Assembly: GCA_964344775.1 (NCBI GenBank)
Contig: CAYFOO010000033.1
Coordinates: 1 to 15,372, forward strand
DNA from: CAYFMH01 sp964344775
GTDB taxonomy: Bacteria > Patescibacteriota > Gracilibacteria > UBA4473
Length of the DNA: 15,372 nt
Direction: 5' to 3'
Below the pieces are notes generated by a model. That model did not search any database. It was not told where the DNA came from and worked only from the letters and a program-made list of their open reading frames with translations. Positions 6,945-13,896 of the stretch are shown here, piece by piece (position 1 is the stretch's first letter; each line of letters begins with the position of its first letter). The position numbers and the translations under genes were made by a program.

Positions 6945-6973
6945 TTGTCTTTGTGGGATTTTTTCGATAGAAT
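6945..6973 (+). promoter_or_regulatory. Promoter upstream of the secreted tail-fibre-like gene
   Basis: TTGTCT (6945-6950, 4 of 6 consensus), a 17-nt spacer and TAGAAT (6968-6973, 5 of 6) form a good sigma-70-type promoter. The predicted +1 is near 6980, one base before an ATG that opens a five-codon frame (MINEE, then stop). The remaining leader to 7096 is repeat copy 2, whose arms can pair. Confidence 0.55.
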
Positions 6974-6976
6974 TTT

Positions 6977-7096
6977 AACAATGATTAATGAGGAATGAAT
7001 AATGAGTAATAGGGGTGCAAAAATGCATAAATTACAAAAAATTATTTATTATAAAAAATTAATCATTAATCATTATTTCATTATTCATTAAGAAAA
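6977..7096. repeat. MITE-like AT-rich element, copy 2
   Basis: This is the second copy of the element at 6404-6541, with the same left arm (33/35) and right core (19/20) but a different middle. It also ends in CATTAAG plus an A-run directly before a start codon, here that of the large secreted protein. As RNA its ends would fold together, placing the start codon at the foot of a long weak hairpin. Confidence 0.6.
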
Positions 7097-10000
7097 ATGA
7101 CCAAAAAACTTCCGGCTTCGTTCCTCTTTATTTCTCTCACCTGTTCCCTCATCCCTCTTTCCTCGACCCTGGCCCTCGAGCCGACCTCAGGCACGCACCC
7201 GGCCTATGAGTCGACGCCTGAGACGGCCGATTCTGTGACGATCGGCGACTTCACGACGACACCGTTCAACACTGCCGGCTACACCAATGTCGGCACCGAT
7301 GACACGAGTTATGAGACCACGACGGCAACGAGTACAGCGGCGAGTGGGTATTCGCTCGACAACAGTCTGCGGTTCAATGATGATGACTCGGCTTATCTGA
7401 GTCGGACACCGTCTAGTGCGGGGAATCGGAAGACTTGGACTTGGAGTGGGTGGGTAAAACGAGGCAACCTGGGAATAAACACAGAGATTTTTGGCTCAGG
7501 CGTTGCTGCCAATCCAAATGGTCAATGGTTTGGATTCTACTTTACTTCTGCTGACAAAATTCAGATAACGGGAGATTTCCAGAGTTCGGACACCATATCG
7601 CTAACCACAAACCGAGTGTTTAGGGATCCTTCTGCTTGGATACATTTAGCACTTGTCTTGGATGTGGAAAACAGCACCCAAACAGATCGCGTACGTCTTT
7701 ACGTAAATGGTGAAAGAGAAACAGATTTTGGTAATAATACGTATCCGTCCAGTACTACTGAAGAGCATTACATTAATGCTACTGAGCCTCATCGGATAGG
7801 TGTAAAGCATGATGTTTCCAGCAGGTACGGTGATTACTACCTCTCCGACATCCACTTCATCGACGGGCAGGCACTGGATGCGAGCTACTTCGGTGAGACG
7901 GATGCTCGTGGCAAGTGGGTGCCGAAGGATCCGGGGAGCCTGACCTACGGCACGAATGGGTTCCACCTGGATTTCGCGGATAGCGGAGATCTCGGAAAAG
8001 ATGCCAACGCAGATACGACGACTACTAGTAGTACTTCTGGGGCGTGGACAGGATCGACGGGGAGTTTTACTTTTTCTGGAGACGACATCTCTACCTCATC
8101 TGGTGATAAATCCATCAGAACATCATCGGCTATTTCTGGAGACTTTGACCTCGAATGGGATTGGCCATCAGGTGGAAATGGCTATATCGGGTTTTTCCCC
8201 GCGGCGAATGTGGGATCATTCAATTCTTCTGGGACCGTAGAATCCATGTCTCAGATGTATGATGTGGCAGGCTCTCAAGAGGCTGTTCGTTATGAAAACT
8301 CTAATCAAACAACATTTTCTGGAGGCTATCTCGATGGCAAGACGATCAAAGTATCTCGTCGGGGATCAACCATTACTGTGTATGTCAATGGAACACTAGA
8401 GCATACGTATTCTCAGACATTTTCTGGGGATGTTCATTTTCTGGTGGAGGTAGGAGGAGCTGGGAGCACAGATGTCGATAATCTCTCCTGGACCACTGGA
8501 ACCTTCGGCAACGACTGGACGGCGAACAACCTCACCACCACCGACCAGATGACCGACACACCGACGGATAATTTTGCGACATGGAACGTATTTGATATTG
8601 AAATAGATATCGACAGATATACTTTCAGCGAAGGGAACCTAAAAGTTGATGAAGGAAGTGCTTCTGCTGGTAGGTCAACGGCAAATATAACTTTCACTTC
8701 TGGCCAATGGTACGCCGAAGCGACTCCCGTCGACGGAGCTGTCGGAGCAGCAGCAAGTTTTGGTATTGCAGCTCCGGGGTATGGAAATCAGACACAAGTA
8801 TCGAAAAACGTGCAATATCAATATGCCGGAAATATTACCGGACAAGTTTCCAGTTCTGATCCAGAAGCCTATGCCGAAAATGACGTGATCGGTGTTGCGG
8901 CAGATGTGACAAACAATCAAATCCGATTTTATAAAAATGGGACGGAGGTGACGGGGAGTCCATTTACTTTTGACTTTGCAGCCAATCAGAGTGACTGGGG
9001 ATCATTTACGTTCGCTGTCGGCACGGAAAAAAACCAGAACGCTTGGTTGTTAAACGCTGGACAAGGTGGAACATCTGGATTGCAGTGGTGTAGTGGTGCT
9101 GGTGGATACTTCGATACCTGTCCACCTGCTGGCTTCAAAGCCCTCTCCACCGCCAACCTCCCAGATCCAGCCATCACAAGCCCATCGAGCTACTTCGATG
9201 TGGTGACGTATACGGGAGATGGATCCGGACAATCGATTGACACCCTCGGCTTCCAACCAGATCTCGTCTGGATCAAGAATCGAGACCAAGCCGATGAACA
9301 CAAGCTCATCGACAGCGTTCGGGGAGTGACGAAAGAACTCTCTATTGATCAAGTATTTGAAACGACTGACAGCAACGGCCTTACCGCCTTCCTATCAAAC
9401 GGATTCACCCTCGGAACCGGAGCAAATGGTTACAACGACAACGGAGAAGACTTCGTTGCTTGGACCTGGAAAAAAGATCCAGCGGCAGGGTTTGATATCG
9501 CTACATATTCAGGAACAGGAACTGCTCAACAAATATCACATAACCTTGGCGTTAAGCCAGCTATGATGATAGCCAGAAATCTTGATACATCTTCTAACTG
9601 GATTGTCTATCATCAAGGAATGCCTCTTCCATATTCAGATTTTGTAAAACTAAATTTAACCGATGCCAAAGCAGGAGATGGAGCTAACTGGGCAAATGCA
9701 GAACCGACGAGTACATATTTTTGGGTAGGAACATCTGCTGAAACAAATGGTAGTGGTAATAACCACATCGCCTACCTCTGGGCCGAAAAAGAAGGCTACA
9801 GTAAGTTCGGCAGCTACACGGGGAATGGAAATGTGTATGGGCCGTTTGTGTATACCGGATTTAAGCCGCGCTTTATCCTAGCCAAAGCTGCAAATGAATC
9901 ACTGAGTTGGTTTATCTACGATACGGAGCGAGAATCATACAACCCGGTCGATGATGGCATCTATCCAAATACTAATGGTGCAGAAGGAACCAATAGCGGA

Positions 10001-10666
10001 GTGACATTCGATCTATTGTCAAATGGCTTCAAAGTCAGAACCACGAGTAATAATACGAGCGGTCAAACCTATATTTACGCTGCCTTCGCCGAAGAACCAT
10101 TTGCCCCAGCGGTAGCCGGATCAGACGGATACGCAACGCAGATGTTTACCTTTGATCTGTCCTCTATCGGAGGAACGATCAATAAACTCTCTGCCCGACT
10201 GCTAGCAGCTGCTACGGCTGCAGGAGGAGACGGAGTAGATGCCAAGATCTGGAATGCAAACTCTACTACCTGGGAAGCCCTAGATAGTAATACCGATGGA
10301 ACCATGGGAACCAATCAACTTGCCGGAGATATCACGACCAACGTCAGTAACTACATTGATGGCAACACTGTCCGCATCAAAGTAGCCAGTAAGAACCCAT
10401 CAACTTCTGGAACTGATGCCGTACTCTCTACCGACTGGGCTTACTTGAGAGCTTGGAATGAAGTAGACATCGGACTGAGATACTACGATGGAACAGGTGT
10501 CATCAACGTGGGAGTAGAACCATCAGGGACCTTGACCTCTGCTCTGAGAATTGCAAAATCTAGTACCAACTATGGAATTAGTTTGGTGGACGTTGATGAC
10601 CCTTTCGCCTCTGGAATACGAGTAAAAACAAGCAATGGGATCAAGGCTTTACTAAAAATGAATTAG
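7097..10666 (+). CDS. Secreted 1189-aa protein built from phage tail-fibre-type LamG/SPRY/DUF7483 modules
   Basis: A probable surface or secreted adhesin. Residues 1-26 form a Sec signal peptide (MTKK, hydrophobic core, likely cleavage after TLA26). Residues 85-300 are a LamG/concanavalin-A-like domain with wording typical of tailed-phage structural proteins (YLSRTPSSAGNRKTWTWSGW; FIDGQAL; GTNGFHLDF). An apparent inserted beta domain covers 305-467. A phage-type linker (GNDWTANNLTTTDQMTDTPT, 471-490) leads into a SPRY-like domain at about 500-655. Next come the CPPAGFKALSTANLP motif (675-689) and three DUF7483-like repeats at 698-798, 799-900 and 901-1003, the last containing GPFVYTGFKP and TYIYAAFAE. 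A beta-rich region follows and the protein ends GIKALLKMN. C665 and C675, the only cysteines of the mature protein, may form a disulfide. No phage genes flank it. Base composition swings strongly within the gene. Binding target unknown. Confidence 0.88.
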   Translation: MTKKLPASFLFISLTCSLIPLSSTLALEPTSGTHPAYESTPETADSVTIGDFTTTPFNTAGYTNVGTDDTSYETTTATSTAASGYSLDNSLRFNDDDSAYLSRTPSSAGNRKTWTWSGWVKRGNLGINTEIFGSGVAANPNGQWFGFYFTSADKIQITGDFQSSDTISLTTNRVFRDPSAWIHLALVLDVENSTQTDRVRLYVNGERETDFGNNTYPSSTTEEHYINATEPHRIGVKHDVSSRYGDYYLSDIHFIDGQALDASYFGETDARGKWVPKDPGSLTYGTNGFHLDFADSGDLGKDANADTTTTSSTSGAWTGSTGSFTFSGDDISTSSGDKSIRTSSAISGDFDLEWDWPSGGNGYIGFFPAANVGSFNSSGTVESMSQMYDVAGSQEAVRYENSNQTTFSGGYLDGKTIKVSRRGSTITVYVNGTLEHTYSQTFSGDVHFLVEVGGAGSTDVDNLSWTTGTFGNDWTANNLTTTDQMTDTPTDNFATWNVFDIEIDIDRYTFSEGNLKVDEGSASAGRSTANITFTSGQWYAEATPVDGAVGAAASFGIAAPGYGNQTQVSKNVQYQYAGNITGQVSSSDPEAYAENDVIGVAADVTNNQIRFYKNGTEVTGSPFTFDFAANQSDWGSFTFAVGTEKNQNAWLLNAGQGGTSGLQWCSGAGGYFDTCPPAGFKALSTANLPDPAITSPSSYFDVVTYTGDGSGQSIDTLGFQPDLVWIKNRDQADEHKLIDSVRGVTKELSIDQVFETTDSNGLTAFLSNGFTLGTGANGYNDNGEDFVAWTWKKDPAAGFDIATYSGTGTAQQISHNLGVKPAMMIARNLDTSSNWIVYHQGMPLPYSDFVKLNLTDAKAGDGANWANAEPTSTYFWVGTSAETNGSGNNHIAYLWAEKEGYSKFGSYTGNGNVYGPFVYTGFKPRFILAKAANESLSWFIYDTERESYNPVDDGIYPNTNGAEGTNSGVTFDLLSNGFKVRTTSNNTSGQTYIYAAFAEEPFAPAVAGSDGYATQMFTFDLSSIGGTINKLSARLLAAATAAGGDGVDAKIWNANSTTWEALDSNTDGTMGTNQLAGDITTNVSNYIDGNTVRIKVASKNPSTSGTDAVLSTDWAYLRAWNEVDIGLRYYDGTGVINVGVEPSGTLTSALRIAKSSTNYGISLVDVDDPFASGIRVKTSNGIKALLKMN

Positions 10667-10674
10667 TAGGCCTG

Positions 10675-10770
10675 CCATCCGTAGCTTGGAATGATGTCTC
10701 CACCTACGCATAAAGCTTCGGTGGACATCTTCCATTTCCGCTCGTTAGCTCGTCGCAAAGCGAAGGATGG
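10675..10770. repeat. Nested palindromic (REP-like) element
   Basis: The outer arms CCATCCGTAGCTT (10675-10687) and AAGCGAAGGATGG (10758-10770) are complementary at 11 of 13 positions. Inside, GATGTC-T-CCACC (10693-10704) pairs with GGTGGACATC (10720-10729) through a one-base bulge. The inner module (CCACC-TACGC...GCTTC-GGTGG) resembles the outer one (CCATCC-GTAGC...GCGAA-GGATGG) in inverted orientation, so two related palindromes seem nested. The right edge coincides with the first base of the duplicated C-terminal coding segment. Confidence 0.6.
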
Positions 10771-10841
10771 ATGATCCATTTGCTTCAGGCATCAGGATCA
10801 AGACACCAGGCGGGGTGAAAGCATTGTTGAAAATGAACTAA
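10770..10841 (+). pseudogene. Orphan second copy of the secreted protein's C-terminal 23 codons
   Basis: This segment translates to DDPFASGIRIKTPGGVKALL followed by KMN and TAA. It matches the last 23 residues of the 1189-aa protein (10595-10666) at 19 of 23 positions. Of the 19 shared residues, 14 use different codons, so the copies diverged long ago under protein-level constraint and are not a recent tandem duplication. No open frame of any length leads into it: only ATG at 10767 with an AAGGA-like sequence before it. It is best read as the 3' remnant of a paralogous gene, or the displaced original 3' end of the present one. Confidence 0.7.
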
Positions 10842-10843
10842 AA

Positions 10844-10876
10844 TTCGTTGTTCGTTATTCGAACTTCGTTTTTCGT
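10844..10876. repeat. TTCGTT-rich low-complexity repeat
   Basis: TTCGTT occurs three times within this 33-nt stretch (10844, 10851, 10865), with related TTCG words between and after, two bases past the stop of the C-terminal remnant. It looks like simple-sequence slippage or part of a dispersed repeat. No function is apparent. Confidence 0.4.
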
Positions 10877-10885
10877 AAAAAAGGT

Positions 10886-10943
10886 CCCGTCCCGCACCTT
10901 TTAAAAATTGTTTAGTTAAGGAAGGTGCGGGAGGGCTTTTTTT
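10886..10943 (+). terminator. Strong rho-independent terminator, probably bidirectional
   Basis: CCCGCACCTT (10891-10900) pairs with AAGGTGCGGG (10922-10931). T90-A32 and CCC/GGG extend the stem past one bulged G (10889), and a seven-T run follows at 10937-10943. The loop is about 21 nt and can pair further through TTAA. An A-run before the stem (10877-10882) would give T's on the opposite strand. It separates the secreted-protein locus from purA. Confidence 0.8.
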
Positions 10944-10949
10944 ATTCCA

Positions 10950-10977
10950 TTGACATGCCCGTGAAAATCACTACCCT
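10950..10977 (+). promoter_or_regulatory. purA: Candidate purA promoter
   Basis: A perfect TTGACA (10950-10955) is followed after 16 nt by TACCCT (10972-10977), which keeps the key T, A and final T of the -10. The predicted +1 near 10984 would leave a leader of about 20 nt before the ATG at 11004. The weak -10 limits confidence. Confidence 0.4.
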
Positions 10978-11003
10978 CCGTGCGGCTAAAAACCTTTCTA
11001 CAA

Positions 11004-12287
11004 ATGCAAAAACTCCTCCAAGATCTGGGTCAGAATGTAGCTATTCTCGGAACACAGTGGGGAGATGAAGGAAAAGGAAAACTCGTGGATGCTTTTGCGA
11101 GGGAATTTGATCTTGTTTGTCGGAGTTCTGGCGGGGCAAATGCGGGTCACACAATTGTAGTGGACGGCAAAAAATATGTTTTTCACCTGCTCCCTTCTGG
11201 GATGCTGCATCCTAATACGATCGGGATCATTGGTAATGGAACCGTGGTCTCTCTGCCAGATTTGATCGAAGAGATTGATGAATTGGAAGGAGCTGGACTA
11301 GAAGTAGCTTCTCGGATCAAACTTTCTCTTCAGGCACATCTGATATTGGATTATCACAAAAAAATTGATGCAGAACTGGAACGACGAAAAGGAGATAAAA
11401 AGATTGGTACTACTTGTCGAGGGATTGGGCCCGCCTACACGGACAAAATTTCTCGAATTGGGATTCGTGTAGAAGATCTTCTAGACAAGGATCTGCTAAA
11501 AGAAAAAATCGAACAAAATTGTGCTTTTCATGCAAAAAATCTGGGGCTTGATCTGAATCCACAGGAGGAATACGAAGTTATATTGTCTGTTCGAGAAAGA
11601 GTGAAGCCTCTCATGAGTGAAACACGATTTTTTCTCCAAAATCAGATGCAAAAAGGGAAACGAATTTTACTTGAAGGAGCACAGGCACATCATTTGGATA
11701 TTGACCATGGAACCTATCCATTTGTCACTTCCAGCAGTGTTTCGTCTGGAGGATTTTGTACAGGACTTGGGCTTCCGCCACGGAGTATCACAGGGATTAT
11801 TGGCATTATGAAGAGCTACACTACTCGTGTAGGGGAAGGTCCTTTTCCTACGGAATTGAATGATGAGTTGGGTGAAAAAATTCGAGAAAATGGAGGAGAA
11901 TATGGTGCTACTACTGGACGTCCTCGACGATGTGGATGGCTGGATGCGGTGGCTGCCAGAAGTGCTGTAGAACTCAATGGCGTCGATGCGATCAATCTTA
12001 CAAAATTAGATGTCCTCTCTGGTCTTCCTGAAATAAAAATTGCTAAAAAATATATACTCGTTGATCGAGAACTTTTTACTGTGCCCACCACTCGCAAAGC
12101 CAATCAAAAATTAGAAGTGGAATACGAAGTACTTCCTGGTTGGGAGGAAGAACTTGGTGGTATCGAAAAGTTTGAAGAGCTTCCTCAGAATGCACAGAAC
12201 TATATTTTTGCGATTGAAAAATTGATCGGTTGTCCGGTGAGAGCGATTGGGACAGGAGTAGAGCGAGGAGACCTTATTTTTCGATAA
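11004..12287 (+). CDS. purA: Adenylosuccinate synthetase
   Basis: PurA condenses IMP with aspartate using GTP, the first committed step from IMP to AMP. The 427-aa protein is full length. The P-loop GTQWGDEGKGK (16-26) carries the catalytic D21, H49 lies in GGANAGHT, and GTTCRGIGPAYTDK (135-148), LDIDHGTYPFVTSSS (231-245), TTRVGEGPFPTE (273-284) and GTGVERGDL (416-424) are all present. The segment GAQAHH (225-230), where E. coli has GAQGTM, is closer to the GANAAL of animal enzymes, as is CTGLGLPP. The frame extends upstream to GTG at 10980. I prefer the ATG at 11004 because it leaves a normal short N-terminus and lies beyond the predicted transcription start. No Shine-Dalgarno sequence is seen. 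Confidence 0.95.
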   Translation: MQKLLQDLGQNVAILGTQWGDEGKGKLVDAFAREFDLVCRSSGGANAGHTIVVDGKKYVFHLLPSGMLHPNTIGIIGNGTVVSLPDLIEEIDELEGAGLEVASRIKLSLQAHLILDYHKKIDAELERRKGDKKIGTTCRGIGPAYTDKISRIGIRVEDLLDKDLLKEKIEQNCAFHAKNLGLDLNPQEEYEVILSVRERVKPLMSETRFFLQNQMQKGKRILLEGAQAHHLDIDHGTYPFVTSSSVSSGGFCTGLGLPPRSITGIIGIMKSYTTRVGEGPFPTELNDELGEKIRENGGEYGATTGRPRRCGWLDAVAARSAVELNGVDAINLTKLDVLSGLPEIKIAKKYILVDRELFTVPTTRKANQKLEVEYEVLPGWEEELGGIEKFEELPQNAQNYIFAIEKLIGCPVRAIGTGVERGDLIFR

Positions 12288-12290
12288 AAA

Positions 12291-12320
12291 TTAAAAATTC
12301 AAAGTGCAAAAAGCAAAATT
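12291..12320. repeat. Direct repeat copy 1, after purA
   Basis: This 30-nt AT-rich sequence (TTAAAAATTCAAAGTGCAAA, then AAGCAAAATT) begins 3 nt after the purA stop. A near-identical sequence follows the dnaA stop at 13803-13840. More AT-rich sequence continues to the dnaA start. Confidence 0.55.
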
Positions 12321-12323
12321 TAA

Positions 12324-12352
12324 TTGAAAATTAAAAATTAAATCGTTAGAAG
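12324..12352 (+). promoter_or_regulatory. dnaA: Weak candidate dnaA promoter
   Basis: TTGAAA (12324-12329, 5 of 6) and TAGAAG (12347-12352, 4 of 6) are separated by 17 nt. The implied leader is about 34 nt. The surrounding sequence is so AT-rich that chance matches are likely. No DnaA box (TTATNCACA) is visible in this gap. Confidence 0.3.
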
Positions 12353-12392
12353 TTATTAAGAAGTTTTAATATTTGGGGCTCACTAATTTGTA

Positions 12393-13802
12393 ATGGATAA
12401 AAACCAAGTGTGGGACGCGGTGCTGGATCGATTGTCTGAGAAAATCTCTCGGATGGAGTTCCATACCTGGTTCAAAAAAGTTCGTATTTCAAAAATTTCT
12501 GGAGGTGCGGTCGAGCTGGATTGTCCGACAGAAATGAATAAAAACTGGCTTGAAAGCAAGTATCACGGAGTGATTTTGACCAATATTAAAAAGGTTTGCC
12601 CCGAGGTGGACCGACTTTTTTTCAAAGTAGATCTCAGTCTTGCCGATTCCAAATCAGCCGATCCGGCTGTCTTCAATGCTTCCAGGACACCGCGAAAACT
12701 TCCCAATCGCCCAGAAGTAAAAATAGAAGAAGGTATGGAATCTCGAGTAATTCATGAAAAATTTACCCTTCAAAATTTCATCGTAGGAGAAGAAAATCGT
12801 CTCGCTCATGCAGCTTGTTTGGCAGTAGGAGAAACAGATATAAAAGGGCCCAAAAAATACAACCCCCTTTTCATCTATGGTGGAGTAGGTCTGGGGAAAA
12901 CTCATCTGCTGCAAGGGACGGCCAATGAAATCTTGCGTCGAAATCAGGGAGCAAAAGTGGTGTACACCACTGCTGAACGTTTCACCAACGAGATCGTAAA
13001 ATCTATTCGAAATGGAAAAGCGGATGATCTGCGAAAAAAATATCGGCGAGCCGATGTTCTGATTATCGATGATGTTCAATTTTTTGAGGGGAAAGAGCGA
13101 ACCCAGGATGAACTTTTTAATACTTTCAACGATCTTTTTGAATTCAACAAACAGATTATATTTTCTGCCGACCGTCCTCCATCTGAACTAGAGGGACTCT
13201 CTGATCGGCTTCGATCTCGGATGGGATGGGGATTATCTGTCGATGTTCAGCTCCCCAACTATGAGACCCGGATGGCAATCGTTCAAGAGAAAGCTCAAGA
13301 GCTTAATTTGGTTTTGCCACAGGATGTCCAAGAATTTATCGCAGCCAACATTCGGCGAAGTCTACGAGAACTGGAAAATATATTAACCCAAGTTTCTGCA
13401 GAATTGGAACTCTCTCATCTTTCTCCAACCGTTCAGTCCGTAGGGAAAATTCTTCGGAAGCTTAACCCACAGGACAATCTCACTACTTCTGCTGCGGCAC
13501 TAACCGGTTTGGTAAAAAATCCGGATGATATCATCACCGCGATCTCTGAATACTTCCAGGTGCCAGCCACAGAGCTCCTTGGTGACTCTCGAAAAAAAGG
13601 CATTGTTTTCCCTCGGCAGGTGGCTTGGTTACTCTGCAAAGAAATACTCAAGATGAGCTTTGAGTCAATTGGTGAAGCTTTCAACGGGAAAAATCATACG
13701 ACCATCATGCACGGGATCAAAAAAGTACAAGAACTAAGGAGAAAAGACTCTGCCACGGCTCGTCATATTCATGCGTTGAAGAAAGACCTTGGTGTCAAAT
13801 AG
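12393..13802 (+). CDS. dnaA: Chromosomal replication initiator protein DnaA
   Basis: DnaA binds origin DNA and opens the duplex to start replication. At 469 aa it is full length. Domain I (about 1-85, with MEFHTWFKKV) and a short linker lead to the AAA+ core with Walker A GGVGLGKT (163-170) and Walker B LIIDDVQF (D226-D227). The C-terminal DNA-binding domain IV includes RQVAWLLCKE and FNGKNHTTIMHGIKKV. In that last motif most bacteria have a DHT triad; here it is N434-H-T, a change in a residue that contacts the DnaA box in E. coli. The neighbours are purA and obg rather than dnaN/recF, and no cluster of standard DnaA boxes is seen nearby, so this need not be the origin. Confidence 0.96.
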   Translation: MDKNQVWDAVLDRLSEKISRMEFHTWFKKVRISKISGGAVELDCPTEMNKNWLESKYHGVILTNIKKVCPEVDRLFFKVDLSLADSKSADPAVFNASRTPRKLPNRPEVKIEEGMESRVIHEKFTLQNFIVGEENRLAHAACLAVGETDIKGPKKYNPLFIYGGVGLGKTHLLQGTANEILRRNQGAKVVYTTAERFTNEIVKSIRNGKADDLRKKYRRADVLIIDDVQFFEGKERTQDELFNTFNDLFEFNKQIIFSADRPPSELEGLSDRLRSRMGWGLSVDVQLPNYETRMAIVQEKAQELNLVLPQDVQEFIAANIRRSLRELENILTQVSAELELSHLSPTVQSVGKILRKLNPQDNLTTSAAALTGLVKNPDDIITAISEYFQVPATELLGDSRKKGIVFPRQVAWLLCKEILKMSFESIGEAFNGKNHTTIMHGIKKVQELRRKDSATARHIHALKKDLGVK

Positions 13803-13840
13803 TTAAAAAATTCAAAGTCTAAAAAGCAAAAAGCAAAATT
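13803..13840. repeat. Direct repeat copy 2, after dnaA
   Basis: This sequence follows the dnaA TAG directly and matches 12291-12320 almost base for base, with a one-base insertion and an extra AAAAAGC-type unit. It shows the same placement after a stop codon and the same orientation. It is probably a dispersed intergenic repeat family. Confidence 0.55.
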
Positions 13841-13896
13841 ATGGGATGATTTTTATTTGTTTTTTGAGGCGAAATACATAAGTTGCCTTTTGAAAG

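Larger units (their letters stand above)
6746..7096. other. 351-nt intergenic region upstream of the secreted tail-fibre-like gene
   Basis: This gap holds, in order, a 34-bp perfect palindrome, a T-rich stretch (6800-6838), the four-unit CATAT array, a promoter (6945-6973) and repeat copy 2. I see no further gene in it. The promoter implies a leader of about 116 nt, formed almost entirely by repeat copy 2, before the ATG at 7097. Confidence 0.6.

Noticed and set aside
10980..11003. GTG start for purA giving an 8-residue longer protein
   Set aside because: The predicted transcription start (about 10984) lies after this GTG, and the ATG at 11004 gives a normal N-terminus.
12288..12392. Possible oriC in the AT-rich gap before dnaA
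   Set aside because: No DnaA box-like sequence was found on either strand; AT-richness is matched by other gaps and by the repeat after dnaA.
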